A stretch of 64,000 nucleotides of DNA from Euryhalocaulis caribicus (GCF_000412185.1 NZ_ASJA01000006.1:62001-126000); one strand, 5' to 3'. Counted from the first letter of the stretch, positions 24,336-33,663 are shown. Numbers and translations are program-made. The notes: generated from the sequence alone by a model not told the origin.

Positions 24336-25490
24336 ATGACGAACAATCCAAAGCCGACCGTCAAACCCGAAGATCCGCGCTTCTCGCCCGGCCCCACGCG
24401 CAAGCCGAAGGGCTGGACCCTGTCGAAGCTGGAAAACGCCGCGCTGGGCCGCAATCACCGCTCCGCCCCGGCCAAGGCCAAGCTCAAGCGCGCCATCGAC
24501 CGCACGCGCGAGGTGCTGCAGGTGCCGGACACGCACCGCATCGCCATCGTCCCCGGTTCCGACACCGGCGCGGTGGAGCTGGCCATGTGGGCCATGCTGG
24601 GGCAACGCGGCGTGGACGTCTTCGCGTGGGAGGCCTTCGGCAAGGACTGGATCACAGACGCCATCGAACAGCTGGATCTGGATGATCTGCGCACGTTCGA
24701 GGGCGAATATGGCGAGCTGCCGGACCTGTCCGCCGCGCAACCGGATCGCGACATCGTCTTCACCTGGAACGGCACCACGGCCGGCGTGCGCGTGCCGAAC
24801 GCGGACTGGATCAGCGCCGGGCGTGAGGGAATCACGATCTGCGACGCCACCTCGGCCGCCTTCGCCCAGCCGCTCGACTGGGACAAGCTCGATGTCGTCA
24901 CCTATTCCTGGCAGAAAGTGCTGGGCGGGGAGGCCGCGCACGGCATGCTCATCCTCTCCCCGCGCGCCGTGGAGCGGCTGGAGACCTACACGCCCCCGCG
25001 CCCGCTGCCCAAGCTGTTCCGCCTCGTGAAGGACGGCAAGCTGGACGAGTCCGTGTTCGAGGGTTCGACCATCAACACCCCCTCGCTGCTCTGCACCGAG
25101 GACTATCTCGTCGCCCTCGACTGGGCGGAAGCGCAGGGCGGCCTGAAAGCCCTGCACGCCAAGGCCACCAGCAACGCCAAGATCATCGACGACTTTATCG
25201 AAGCCAGCGACTGGTGCGTGCATCTGTGCAAGGACAAGGCGCTGCGCTCCAATACCGGCGTCTGCCTGCGTTTCACGGACGGTTCGCTGGATCACGACGC
25301 GCTTCAGGCCGGCATGCTGAAGCGCCTGGCGGAAGAAGATGTCGCGGTGGATTGCGGCGCCTACCGCACCGCCCCGTCCGGCTTGCGCATCTGGACGGCG
25401 GCCACCGTGGACCCGGACGATCTGCACAAGCTGCTGCCCTGGCTGGACTGGGCCTATCGCGATACGGCGAAAGAACTGATGGGCGCCTGA
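24336..25490 (+). CDS. serC: Phosphoserine transaminase (alphaproteobacterial type)
   Basis: 384-residue PLP enzyme converting 3-phosphohydroxypyruvate to phosphoserine. The start MTNNPKPTVKPEDPRFSPGP and RKPKGWTLSKLENAALGRNH are characteristic of the TIGR01365-type SerC of alphaproteobacteria and Methanosarcina. The substrate/PLP regions are FTWNGTTAGVRVPN and TYSWQKVLGGEAAHG with the Schiff-base Lys. No serA is adjacent. Confidence 0.93.
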   Translation: MTNNPKPTVKPEDPRFSPGPTRKPKGWTLSKLENAALGRNHRSAPAKAKLKRAIDRTREVLQVPDTHRIAIVPGSDTGAVELAMWAMLGQRGVDVFAWEAFGKDWITDAIEQLDLDDLRTFEGEYGELPDLSAAQPDRDIVFTWNGTTAGVRVPNADWISAGREGITICDATSAAFAQPLDWDKLDVVTYSWQKVLGGEAAHGMLILSPRAVERLETYTPPRPLPKLFRLVKDGKLDESVFEGSTINTPSLLCTEDYLVALDWAEAQGGLKALHAKATSNAKIIDDFIEASDWCVHLCKDKALRSNTGVCLRFTDGSLDHDALQAGMLKRLAEEDVAVDCGAYRTAPSGLRIWTAATVDPDDLHKLLPWLDWAYRDTAKELMGA

Positions 25491-25576
25491 CCGGCGATTT
25501 CAACGCATACAGGTTTCCCGCACGCGGGCGGCGGTGTATCTTCCCCCCGATTCATTTCTCGAGGGGGCTGGTCCAC

Positions 25577-26164
25577 ATGAAAACTCTGTTCTGCGCCGCC
25601 GCTGCGGCGACCATTCTGATTGCGCCCGCCGCCGCGTCCGCGGATGAAATCCGTCTGGGCGCCGTGGCGCATGACATTGACGGGCTGGACGCCGGCGTCA
25701 GCGGCAAGGAAAGCGGCTCGGCGATCAATGTGGAATATATGTGGGACCGCTTCGACGGCCCCAACTGGCTCCTGTCTCCGCACCCCTATATCGGCGGCAA
25801 TATCCATCTTGAGGGCAAGACCAGCTTCGGCGGCGCGGGCCTCAACTGGCGCGCCAATTTCACCGACAGCTTCTATGTCGATTTCGGATTCGGCCTTGTC
25901 GTCCATGACGGCGAGAAGGAAATACCGGACGCCGAACCCGGCCTGTCGCCGGAGGAAAACGCCCGCCGCATCCGCGAGAATTCGGAGAATATCGAATTCG
26001 GCAGCCGCATCCTGTTCCGCGAACAGCTGGCCCTTGGCGTCCGCATGACCCCGACCTGGTCGGGAGAGGTGTTTTACGAGCATCTCAGCCACGGAAATAT
26101 CCTCTCCGACGGCGCCAATGAGGGCCTGGACAATGTCGGCGTGCGGGTCGCCCGCCGCTTCTAA
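25577..26164 (+). CDS. Acyloxyacyl hydrolase / lipid A 3-O-deacylase (PagL-like)
   Basis: 195-residue outer-membrane protein: signal peptide (residues 1-22, ...AAASADE), then beta-strand-rich sequence ending with a C-terminal aromatic (VARRF). The motif FYEHLSHGNIL...NEGLDNVG fits the PagL active site, a His and Ser spaced by one residue with a downstream Glu. It would remove the 3-O acyl chain from lipid A. The domain is somewhat larger than Pseudomonas PagL, with an insert around residues 110-140 rich in charged residues. Confidence 0.75.
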   Translation: MKTLFCAAAAATILIAPAAASADEIRLGAVAHDIDGLDAGVSGKESGSAINVEYMWDRFDGPNWLLSPHPYIGGNIHLEGKTSFGGAGLNWRANFTDSFYVDFGFGLVVHDGEKEIPDAEPGLSPEENARRIRENSENIEFGSRILFREQLALGVRMTPTWSGEVFYEHLSHGNILSDGANEGLDNVGVRVARRF

Positions 26165-26243
26165 CGGCTATGCGCGCTTGAGGCGAAGGGCCGGTCCGGG
26201 CTAGAGCGGCGCGGTTCAAGCACCGCACTCGGAGTTTTAGGTC

Positions 26244-27536
26244 ATGGCCAATGTCGTCGTGGTCGGCGCCCAATGGGGCGACGAAGGCAAGGGAAAGATC
26301 GTCGACTGGCTCTCTCACAGGGCCGATCTCGTCGCCCGTTTTCAGGGCGGCCATAATGCCGGCCATACGCTGGTGGTCGACGGGACGACCTACAAGCTCT
26401 CCCTGCTGCCCTCCGGCGTGGTGCGCGGAAAGACATCGCTGATCGGCAACGGCGTGGTCATCGACCCGTGGGCCTTCGCCAAGGAGCTGGAGCGCCTGAA
26501 GGGCCAGGGCGTCAAGCCGACCCCGGAAACCCTTGTCATCGCCGAAAACGCCGCGCTGATCCTGCCCGTCCACCGGGACCTGGACGAGCTGCGCGAAAGC
26601 CGCGATGACGGCATGACCATCGGCACCACGCGCCGCGGCATCGGCCCGGCCTATGAGGACAAGGTCGGCCGCCGCGCCATCCGCGTCATCGATCTGGCGG
26701 ACGAGGAATTCCTCACCAATCGCGTGAACGACCTGCTGCATCACCATAATGCGCTGCGCCGCGGCTATGGCCGGGAGGAATACGACCCGGCGGAGCTGGT
26801 CGCCGCCCTGATGGAGATCGCCCCCTCGATCCTGCCCTTTGTCGGCCCGGTCTGGAAAAAGCTGGATCAGGCCGTGCGTTGCGACCAGAAAATCCTGTTC
26901 GAAGGCGCGCAGGGCGTCTGGCTGGACGTCGATCACGGCACGTATCCGTACGTCACCTCGTCCAACACCGTCGCCGGTCAGGCCGCGGCGGGCTCGGGCG
27001 TCGGACCGCGCGACCTCTCCTTCGTGCTCGGCATCGCCAAGGCCTATACGACCCGCGTGGGCGAGGGGCCGTTCCCGACCGAGCTGTCGGACGATATCGG
27101 CCACAAGCTGGGCGAGCGCGGCAATGAATTCGGCACCGTCACAGGCCGCCAGCGCCGCTGCGGCTGGTTCGACGCGGTGATGGTCAAACAGGCCGTCACC
27201 ACCACCGGCATTGACGGCGTGGCCCTGACCAAGCTGGACGTTCTGGACGGCTTCACCGAACTCAAGGTCTGCGTCGGCTACAAGCTGGGCGGCAAGCGCA
27301 TCCGCCGCTTCCCCGTCAGCCGCGTCGATCAGGAAGCCCTGCAGCCCGTCTATGAGACATTCGAGGGCTGGGACGGCTCCACCAAGGGCGCCCGCTCCTG
27401 GGCGGACCTGCCGGCCAACGCCGTCAAATATGTCCGCCGGATCGAGGAACTGATCGGCTGCCAGGTCTCCCTGCTTTCGACCTCCCCTGAACGCGAAGAC
27501 GTCATCCTGATGAAGGACCCGTTCCGGGGGCGTTAG
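26244..27536 (+). CDS. purA: Adenylosuccinate synthase
   Basis: GTP-dependent enzyme joining IMP and aspartate, first step to AMP, 430 residues. Complete: P-loop-like [41 protein letters not shown], the [19 protein letters not shown] region and the terminal [15 protein letters not shown]. The ATG is preceded by GGAGTTTTAGGTC. Followed by a hairpin and then convergent with the alternative oxidase gene. Confidence 0.97.
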   Translation: MANVVVVGAQWGDEGKGKIVDWLSHRADLVARFQGGHNAGHTLVVDGTTYKLSLLPSGVVRGKTSLIGNGVVIDPWAFAKELERLKGQGVKPTPETLVIAENAALILPVHRDLDELRESRDDGMTIGTTRRGIGPAYEDKVGRRAIRVIDLADEEFLTNRVNDLLHHHNALRRGYGREEYDPAELVAALMEIAPSILPFVGPVWKKLDQAVRCDQKILFEGAQGVWLDVDHGTYPYVTSSNTVAGQAAAGSGVGPRDLSFVLGIAKAYTTRVGEGPFPTELSDDIGHKLGERGNEFGTVTGRQRRCGWFDAVMVKQAVTTTGIDGVALTKLDVLDGFTELKVCVGYKLGGKRIRRFPVSRVDQEALQPVYETFEGWDGSTKGARSWADLPANAVKYVRRIEELIGCQVSLLSTSPEREDVILMKDPFRGR

Positions 27537-27558
27537 GCGGCGTTTTCTGCAACGCAAA

Positions 27559-27587
27559 GGACGGCGGAAACAATGTTCCCGCCGTCC
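27559..27587. terminator. Hairpin between purA and the oxidase gene
   Basis: GGACGGCGG...CCGCCGTCC form a 9-bp GC-rich stem with an 11-base loop between two convergent genes. No T-run follows on either strand, so it is a possible rather than certain terminator. Confidence 0.45.
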
Positions 27588-27617
27588 CGGCTGTATCGAC
27601 TTTGATGGCGCAGGCGG

Positions 27618-28313
27618 TTACGCGCTGGCTTGCGCCTTCCAGTTCGGTTGCAATTCTTCATGCGGCGGGCAGGGCGCGACCGCGCCTTGCGGCAGGCCGG
27701 CGAGTTCATTGGCAAAGCCGTGATTGACGTCGCGGTGATGCGCCTCGTCTGCTCTCACCACCAGCACCACGTCACGAAGCCGCGCATCGTCCGGCAATCC
27801 CCAGTAACGCTTGGCGATCTCGGGCGCGGGCACGTTTTCGCTGCGGCCCTCGTCGATCTCCGCCAGATAGTGGGTATAGCTGATGACAGCTTCTTCCTCG
27901 AAATAGCCGACCACGCGATGCGCCGTGCGCGGCGAGGCGAGATACAGCAGGAAGAAAAAATTATAGAACACGCCCTGCGCGATCAGCACCATGGCGCGTT
28001 CAAACAGGTTGGGGCGCGCGACCTCGATAAAGGTCATAAGGTGCATGCGCTCGTTTTCCGCCTCGTCCATCAATGTCTTGATCCAGCCACGGTCGTCGCA
28101 CATGCGGCGCAGGCATTTCAGATGGTTCAGCGTCGCCCCGACCATGCCGGGCACGGCCGCCACGGTTTCCAGGACCACTGCGCGGTGGCCGTAACGTTTG
28201 GCGAAGAAGGTGTCGGCGAACAGGCGCAGCGCCTTGACGAAGCCGAACGCGACGCGGTCGCGCACGCCCTTTGCCTTGTGATGCACGTCGAGGTCGATGA
28301 AGGGTTCGGTCAT
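27618..28313 (-). CDS. Alternative (cyanide/NO-resistant) ubiquinol oxidase
   Basis: 231-residue di-iron membrane-bound quinol oxidase of the AOX family, rare in bacteria. The di-iron ligands are in all four helices: [40 protein letters not shown] and [12 protein letters not shown]. Two hydrophobic stretches (~95-130) serve for interfacial membrane binding. It would pass electrons from ubiquinol to oxygen without pumping protons and stays active when haem oxidases are blocked by NO or cyanide. It is the last gene of a run with a small membrane protein and a truncated haemoglobin, beside an Rrf2/NsrR-like regulator. Start MTEPFIDL chosen because CTTCC/GGAAGG-like AGTCCTTCC lies just before it. 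Confidence 0.93.
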   Translation of the reverse strand: MTEPFIDLDVHHKAKGVRDRVAFGFVKALRLFADTFFAKRYGHRAVVLETVAAVPGMVGATLNHLKCLRRMCDDRGWIKTLMDEAENERMHLMTFIEVARPNLFERAMVLIAQGVFYNFFFLLYLASPRTAHRVVGYFEEEAVISYTHYLAEIDEGRSENVPAPEIAKRYWGLPDDARLRDVVLVVRADEAHHRDVNHGFANELAGLPQGAVAPCPPHEELQPNWKAQASA

Positions 28314-28359
28314 GGAAGGACTCCGTTCTGGACCGGGATGGATTGGTGAAAGCGAAGCG

Positions 28360-28581
28360 TCAGCGGACGCCGTCGTCATAACCGCGCCGCGAACTTATGA
28401 AGACCAGCGCCATCAGGCCGCCGCCCACCAGCAGGGAAATCGCCACGCCGGCGGTCAGCGCCGCCCAGCCATGTCCGCTGATATGCGTCGCGCCCATGCT
28501 GTTCCACATCCAGACCGCCATCGCGATTGTGGCGGCCAGGAAGCCGGACAGGGCGAGAATGAGAAGGTGAGCCGCTTTCAT
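28360..28581 (-). CDS. Small two-helix membrane protein (73 aa)
   Basis: Two hydrophobic segments (residues ~4-26, [20 protein letters not shown], and ~38-62, [20 protein letters not shown]) joined by a short loop GATHISGHG. Its ATG overlaps the stop of the truncated haemoglobin gene (ATGA), so it is translationally coupled. The alternative oxidase follows 46 bases later. Possibly a small partner of the oxidase, but the family is not recognised. Confidence 0.75.
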   Translation of the reverse strand: MKAAHLLILALSGFLAATIAMAVWMWNSMGATHISGHGWAALTAGVAISLLVGGGLMALVFISSRRGYDDGVR

Positions 28582-29039
28582 TTCGCGTCTCCTCTGAGGG
28601 GTGAAGAAGGGCGGGCCGATCCCGGGGAATAGAACATCGCCAGTTGCAGGCTCTGGGCGATGCGTTCGGCCCGGTCGATAAAGATGGCGGCCGCCTCGGC
28701 GCGGCACTCGCCTTTGACGGTTTCACAGAACAGCGCCAGCCAGCGTTCGAAATGGTCGGGCCGGGCTTCGCTAATTCTCTGGTGCGCGGGCAGGGGCTTT
28801 CCCTTGTAGCGCCCGCTCATCAGCAGCACCGAAGACCAGAAATCTGTCATCCGCTCCAGATGGGCGGGCCAGTCCGCCGGGGCGATGCGCCGCCCGAAAA
28901 TGGGCGCCAGCTCCGCATCGGCGCGCACGCGCTCGTAAAAGCGGTAAACGACGCGGCGGATCAGATGCTCGCTGAAATCGGGATGCAGGGCGCTGCGTCC
29001 GGGGCGCGTGGGTTTCGCGGTGAATTCAATGGCGGGCAT
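28578..29039 (-). CDS. Group III truncated haemoglobin
   Basis: 153-residue globin of the trHbP group. Typical features are the start SEHLIRRVVYRFYERVRAD, PIFGRRI, HLERMTDFWSSVLLMSGRYK followed by GKPLPAHQRI, and the proximal His in PDHFERWLALFCETV. Such globins bind O2 and NO, and in Campylobacter the related Ctb is under NO control. First gene of the operon with the small membrane protein and alternative oxidase; divergent from the NsrR-like gene across 98 bases. Confidence 0.9.
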   Translation of the reverse strand: MPAIEFTAKPTRPGRSALHPDFSEHLIRRVVYRFYERVRADAELAPIFGRRIAPADWPAHLERMTDFWSSVLLMSGRYKGKPLPAHQRISEARPDHFERWLALFCETVKGECRAEAAAIFIDRAERIAQSLQLAMFYSPGSARPSSPLRGDAK

Positions 29040-29137
29040 CGGGCCGCTCCTTTAAAGCGGTATATGATATGCTTGTTTATCTTTATTGCGGGCACCGCAG
29101 AAAAGCAATACATAAAATACCTGTTTAAAGAGGTTCG

Positions 29138-29620
29138 ATGCAGCTCACCCTCCATACTGATTACGCCCTGCGCTTGATGATCCAGCTGGCCATGCACGCG
29201 CCGCAACGCCTGACGCTGGAGGAAGTCTCGCGCGCCTATGGCATATCGAAGAACCACCTCACCAAGGTGGCCCAGACTTTGACCGAGCATGGATTGATCC
29301 GCAGCATGCGCGGCCGGGGCGGCGGGTTGGAGCTGGCCTGTGATCCGGAAACGGTCACGGCCGGCGCGGTAGTGCGTATGACCGAGGAGAATCTGAACCT
29401 CGTCGAGTGTTTTTCGAGCCAGCGCAATACCTGCCCCATAACGCCCGCTTGCCGTCTCAAACAGACTCTGGGCCGCGCTCTGAACGCCTTTCTGGATGAA
29501 CTGGACAGGGTGACCCTGGCCGATCTGGCGGAACCGCGCGGGGAGCTGATGGCGTTGCTGGCCCAACACGCGAAACAGGCTGAATCGCCGCCTTCAGACC
29601 CTCGCGGCTCAAAAGCTTGA
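29138..29620 (+). CDS. Rrf2-family regulator, NsrR-like
   Basis: 160-residue transcription regulator. It begins MQLTLHTDYALRLMIQLAMH, the usual NsrR start, with a winged helix (SRAYGISKNHLTKVAQTL) and three conserved cysteines for a Fe-S cluster at 91, 99 and 105 (CFSSQRNTCPITPAC). NsrR senses NO through its cluster and represses NO-defence genes. The divergent truncated haemoglobin and alternative oxidase fit such a regulon. I did not find a clear operator in the 98-base spacer, only a short ATATGATAT palindrome at 29062-29070. Start preceded by AAAGAGG. Confidence 0.88.
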   Translation: MQLTLHTDYALRLMIQLAMHAPQRLTLEEVSRAYGISKNHLTKVAQTLTEHGLIRSMRGRGGGLELACDPETVTAGAVVRMTEENLNLVECFSSQRNTCPITPACRLKQTLGRALNAFLDELDRVTLADLAEPRGELMALLAQHAKQAESPPSDPRGSKA

Positions 29621-29723
29621 GAAGTTTGCGCGTCCAGCGCGTTTCGCCGCCTTGCGGCGCGTTCAAGCCTGGGGTTAGCTTGGAGCCGATCAAACGCACC
29701 TAGCACCTGTCAGGGGAATTCCG

Positions 29724-30956
29724 TTGAAGACCATTATTTCCGGCGTGGCGCTCGCCGCGCTCTGCCTCGCTACGCCCGCCCTTGCTCAGGAATTTGAGAG
29801 TCAGGTGCCGGGTGAGTCCGTGCGCGATCTTCATGACCGCGTGCTGACCATGGACACCCATGTCGACATCGACGGCAAATACGCCACGTATGAGCTGGAC
29901 CCGGGCACGATGACGGCCGCGCAGGTGGACCTGCCCAAGATGCGCGCCGGCGGCCTCGATGCCGCGTTCTTCATTGTCTATGTCGGTCAAGACGAGGTCA
30001 CGGAGGCGGGCTATGCAGAGGCGCGCGCCAAGGCCGAGGACAAATATGTCCGCATCCGCCGCATGCTGGACGCCTATCCGGATCAGGTGGAGCTGGCGCT
30101 GACCGCCGATGACGTGGAGCGCATCGCCGCCACCGGCAAGCGCGTCGCCCTGATCGGCATGGAGAACGCCTATCCGCTCGGCCCCTCGGTCGAGGATCTG
30201 GAGATGTGGCGCGACCGCGGGGTCCGCTATGTCAGCATCACCCATATGGGGCACAACCAGTTCGGCGATTCCTCCAATCTTCGCTTCGATCTGGGCGATG
30301 AGCCGGGCCAGAATGACGGCCTCACGGATCTCGGCCGCGAACTGGTGAAAGAGGCGAACCGCCTCGGGATCATGGTCGATATCTCCCATGTCGGGAAACA
30401 GACGACGATGCAGGCGATGGAACTCTCCACCGCCCCGGTCGTCGCCTCCCATTCCGGCGCCAAGGCGGTTTCCGACAATCCCCGGAATCTGGATGATGAA
30501 CAGCTTCGCGCGCTGGCCGAAAATGGCGGCGTGGCGCAGATGGTGGCCTTCGATTCCTACGTGAAGCGCCCCTCCGACGCGCGCATCGACGCGGAAGAGG
30601 CGATCCGCGCCGAAATGGGTATGGAAAGCTCGGCCGATCGTCAGGCCGCCAGCGAGGAAAAGCGCCGCGAATATTATTCCCGCATCAACGCGCTGGACGC
30701 GGAATTTCCGCCCGCCACCGTCGCGGACGTGGTCGACCACATTGACCACGCGGTCGAGGTCGCCGGCATCGACCATGTCGGCATCTCGTCGGACTTCGAC
30801 GGCGGGGGCGGCGTCACCGGCTGGGACAACGCCGCCGAAACCCCGAACGTCACCGCCGAACTGGTCAAGCGCGGCTATTCGGAAGAAGAGATCGAAAAGC
30901 TCTGGGGCGGAAACCTGCGCCGCGTCATGCGCGCCGTTGAAGCGGCGGCGGAGTAG
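29724..30956 (+). CDS. Membrane dipeptidase, peptidase M19, exported
   Basis: 410-residue zinc dipeptidase with a signal peptide (residues 1-21, ...TPALAQ). Metal-site motifs: MDTHVDIDG (HxD), GMENAYPLG with the bridging Glu, VSITHMGHN and VDISHVGKQ, and the late GISSDFDGGGG. M19 enzymes cleave dipeptides, including those with a C-terminal D-amino acid. Start is TTG with AGGGGAA upstream; no ATG fits the signal peptide. The nearby exported D-amino-acid oxidase suggests periplasmic turnover of D-residues, an inference. Confidence 0.9.
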   Translation: MKTIISGVALAALCLATPALAQEFESQVPGESVRDLHDRVLTMDTHVDIDGKYATYELDPGTMTAAQVDLPKMRAGGLDAAFFIVYVGQDEVTEAGYAEARAKAEDKYVRIRRMLDAYPDQVELALTADDVERIAATGKRVALIGMENAYPLGPSVEDLEMWRDRGVRYVSITHMGHNQFGDSSNLRFDLGDEPGQNDGLTDLGRELVKEANRLGIMVDISHVGKQTTMQAMELSTAPVVASHSGAKAVSDNPRNLDDEQLRALAENGGVAQMVAFDSYVKRPSDARIDAEEAIRAEMGMESSADRQAASEEKRREYYSRINALDAEFPPATVADVVDHIDHAVEVAGIDHVGISSDFDGGGGVTGWDNAAETPNVTAELVKRGYSEEEIEKLWGGNLRRVMRAVEAAAE

Positions 30957-30959
30957 GGC

Positions 30960-31316
30960 ATGGACGACATCCCCGTCTACGGCCTGAAAAGCTGCGACAC
31001 CTGCCGCAAGGCGCTGGCCGAACTGGACGCGGCGGGCCGGACTGTCACCTTCGTCGATATCCGCACCGAAGCGGATTTGAAGAAGAAGGTTCCGCTCTGG
31101 CTGGCCGCCGCCGGCCCGGACAAGCTGGTCAACAAGCGTTCCACAACGTGGCGCGGCATGACGGACGCGGAGAAGGAAGCGGCGCTGACAGAAGAGGGCG
31201 CGGTCAAGGTGCTCTGCGCCCTGCCCACCCTCATCAAGCGCCCGGTGGTCGAAGCGGGCGGCGCCATCCATGTCGGCTGGGCGAAAGACACGCGAAGCGC
31301 GCTCGATCTGCTTTGA
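30960..31316 (+). CDS. ArsC/Spx/MgsR-family thioredoxin-fold protein
   Basis: 118-residue ArsC-like protein beginning VYGLKSCDTCRKALAEL; the CxxC at residues 12-15 and the late LCALPTLIKRPVVE with the conserved Pro are typical of the YffB/Spx branch. It is more likely a glutathione-dependent or regulatory ArsC homologue than a true arsenate reductase. Three bases after the dipeptidase stop, so cotranscribed. Confidence 0.88.
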   Translation: MDDIPVYGLKSCDTCRKALAELDAAGRTVTFVDIRTEADLKKKVPLWLAAAGPDKLVNKRSTTWRGMTDAEKEAALTEEGAVKVLCALPTLIKRPVVEAGGAIHVGWAKDTRSALDLL

Positions 31317-31372
31317 CTTGAAGCGGCCCCGGAGTCACCCTCGCTTGTGAATAGCAGGCGAGGGAGGCCGCC

Positions 31373-31780
31373 ATGTTCGACATCACCGTTCCTGAAACCG
31401 CGATTTTCGCCCGGCTCTACGGGCTCTACCTGCTGGCCGGCGGCGTGGGCCTGTTGTTGGGCGGCGGGCGCTACATGCGCGCGATGGAGCAGTTCCGCGA
31501 CAATGCCGCGCTTACCTATCTGGGCGGCGCGGCCGCCTTCGCGGTCGGCGGGGCCACCGTCGCCCTTCATAATATCTGGGCCGGCGCGCCATCCATCGCG
31601 ATCAGCCTGATCGGCTGGGCGGCGCTGATCGAAGGCGCGGTGATGCTGGCTTTCCCCGGCCCGCTCATGGCCGCCGCTTCGGCTCTGGTCCGTTCGCGCG
31701 CCGCCATCTTCATCTTCTCCGCCATCACCATCCTGCTCGGCGTCTGGCTGCTGGCGGCGGGGTTCAACGCGGAAGTCTAG
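31373..31780 (+). CDS. Four-helix membrane protein, hypothetical (135 aa)
   Basis: Four hydrophobic segments (~13-31, ~47-66, ~74-93, ~107-129) with short loops and no charged domain. A good ribosome site (GAGGGAGG) precedes the ATG. It overlaps the D-amino-acid oxidase gene by 4 bases, convergent. Family not recognised. Confidence 0.8.
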   Translation: MFDITVPETAIFARLYGLYLLAGGVGLLLGGGRYMRAMEQFRDNAALTYLGGAAAFAVGGATVALHNIWAGAPSIAISLIGWAALIEGAVMLAFPGPLMAAASALVRSRAAIFIFSAITILLGVWLLAAGFNAEV

Positions 31781-32901
31781 GCGCCGATCCGGTTCGCCAG
31801 CGCGGCGTGACCGGCCAGCATCCGGTCGCGCTCTGACCAGTCCACATCGGTGGAAAATTCGCCGCGCTTGTGCGTGCCGCCCAGAACGATGCCGCTCTGA
31901 CGCGGGAACATGTAGAGCGTGCCCTGGTCCGTGCCGGTCACATAGCCGTAATTGATCTCCGGCTGCGGCAGCAGCATGGTCAGCTGGCCCTGCACCGGGA
32001 TCATCGCCTCGTCCCCGAACAGCGCCCGCGACCCCAGCCCCGTGCAGTTCATCACCGCCCGCTCGTCCAGCCGTTCGACATCCTCGATGCTCTCGAACCG
32101 CCGCCGCACGATGCGCCCGCCGGCGTTCTCCACGTCGCGCATCAGGGCGCGCAGATAGATGTCCGGGTCGATCATCAGCGTCTTGCGCGCCAGTACGGAC
32201 GGAAAGCCGAACCAGCGGTCCGGTTCGCGATAGCCGTGAGAGCCGGGATACAGGTCCGCGCCCTCCGGCGGCGGTTCGCCGGGGCCGGACCGCACGCGGC
32301 GCTGGAAATAATATTCGTCGATCCAGCGCACGCCGTAGGACGGGTCGTTCACATAGTGCTGGAAAGTCCGCTGGGCGTAGCGCGCGGCATAGACGAACTG
32401 CGCCATGAAGGCGTCGCTGACCGAAGCCTCGTCATAGATTGTCGCCGGCCCCCATACCGCCGCCGCGATATTGGACGTCGTATAGGGCGGCAGGTCCTCG
32501 GCATAGATCGTCACCTCGAACCCGCGCCGCAGCAGCATCAGCGCGGTGGTCAGGCCGTTCACCCCGGCCCCCATCACCGCCCAGCGCGTCTCGTCCGTGG
32601 CGCCCAGCGCCTCGGTCACCGCCAGCGCCGCCGTGCCCCAGCTCAGCGTGATGCCGCAGCCGCCATGCCCGTAATTATGAACCACCGTCTTGCGCCTTGT
32701 CAGGCGCTCGGCCGCCACCACGAAGCCCGCCGGGCGATAGGGGCGCAGACCCACGATGGTGCGCGTCACACGGTCGGGGGAGACATCCAGCTTCGGCAGG
32801 CGCACCGCCGGCGCCGCCTCTCCCTGCGCCTGGACCAGCCCCGGCGCCGCCGCCACGGCCGCCGCGCCGCCGGCCAGTTTCAACAGATCCCGCCGTCTCA
32901 T
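31777..32901 (-). CDS. FAD-dependent D-amino-acid oxidase-like protein with Tat signal
   Basis: 374-residue flavoprotein. It begins MRRRDLLKLAGGAAAVAAAP, a twin-arginine export signal. The FAD motif is not GxGxxG at the N-terminus but GAGVNGLTTALMLLRRGFEV around residue 105, as in DAO/DASOX proteins; YAEDLPPYTTSNIAAAVWGP and the late MFPRQSGIVLGGTHKRGEF are typical of D-amino-acid or D-aspartate oxidases. It would oxidise D-amino acids to 2-oxo acids with H2O2 in the periplasm. Export of this family is unusual. Confidence 0.82.
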   Translation of the reverse strand: MRRRDLLKLAGGAAAVAAAPGLVQAQGEAAPAVRLPKLDVSPDRVTRTIVGLRPYRPAGFVVAAERLTRRKTVVHNYGHGGCGITLSWGTAALAVTEALGATDETRWAVMGAGVNGLTTALMLLRRGFEVTIYAEDLPPYTTSNIAAAVWGPATIYDEASVSDAFMAQFVYAARYAQRTFQHYVNDPSYGVRWIDEYYFQRRVRSGPGEPPPEGADLYPGSHGYREPDRWFGFPSVLARKTLMIDPDIYLRALMRDVENAGGRIVRRRFESIEDVERLDERAVMNCTGLGSRALFGDEAMIPVQGQLTMLLPQPEINYGYVTGTDQGTLYMFPRQSGIVLGGTHKRGEFSTDVDWSERDRMLAGHAALANRIGA

Positions 32902-32994
32902 AATTCGCGTCCCTCTCGCGCCCCGCCGCCGCGCAGACTATCATGCCCCCGCCGCGCCGAAAGGCCCGGAAACGCCTGAAAGGGGAGGGGCGCC

Positions 32995-33663
32995 ATGCCG
33001 CCAGGCCGCATACCGCTGTTCCAGTGGCTGAACCTTGTCTTCTATGCCCTGCTGGCGTTCGAGATGCTGCGCCTGTGGATCGCGCCCGGGCCGGGCGATG
33101 CGGCGCGCATCTACACGCTCACCATCCTGATGGCGTTCGAATTCGTGATGGTTCACTCCGGCGTCTTCATGGCCGTCATGCCGCGCCGCTGGTCGATGCT
33201 GATCTTCGTGCCGTTCTACGGCCTGTTCGCGCTGGCCTTCACCGCCTCGGCCGGCAATCTCTCCATCCTGTTCATCTATCTCGCCGTCGTCGCCGTGCGC
33301 GCCCGCCACGCCTTTTCGGACGCGTCAGACGAGGTCCGCGCCCGCACGGTCGCCACGTCCGTCGCCGCGGCCGGCATCTATTTCGCCTGTGTCTTCGTGT
33401 TCGCGATGGGCGCGGGGCTGGTGCCCGCTTTCGGTCTCACCGGCGACTATCTGGACGCCTCGGGCTATCGCGACCTGATGACCGCCGAGGGCATCTTCCC
33501 CGAAATGCCGCAGGTCCCGCTGGCCATGGGCGCGGTCTATTACCTGCTGCTGGCCTATGCCGAATTCCGCATTTCGCGCATGGACGCCCTCGGCGCAGGC
33601 CCGCTGGCCGAGATCACGAAAGCGATGTCCGAGCGCATCCGCGCCCGCCCGCCGCGCGACTGA
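32995..33663 (+). CDS. Polytopic membrane protein, hypothetical (222 aa)
   Basis: About six hydrophobic segments, e.g. LNLVFYALLAFEMLRLW, TILMAFEFVMVHSGVFMAVM, WSMLIFVPFYGLFALAF and AAAGIYFACVFVFAMGAGL, and an arginine-rich C-terminus. A purine-rich AAAGGGGAGGGG lies just upstream of the ATG. It precedes the TPP riboswitch but ends before it, so it is not part of the thiC unit. Family not recognised. Confidence 0.8.
   Translation: MPPGRIPLFQWLNLVFYALLAFEMLRLWIAPGPGDAARIYTLTILMAFEFVMVHSGVFMAVMPRRWSMLIFVPFYGLFALAFTASAGNLSILFIYLAVVAVRARHAFSDASDEVRARTVATSVAAAGIYFACVFVFAMGAGLVPAFGLTGDYLDASGYRDLMTAEGIFPEMPQVPLAMGAVYYLLLAYAEFRISRMDALGAGPLAEITKAMSERIRARPPRD

Noticed and set aside
26085-27557. A 490-codon open frame antisense to purA
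   Set aside because: PurA is complete and certain on the plus strand; the antisense frame is a composition artefact.
29040-29137. A full NsrR operator between the truncated haemoglobin and regulator genes
   Set aside because: Only a 9-base ATATGATAT palindrome was found; it does not fit a known NsrR motif well enough to annotate.
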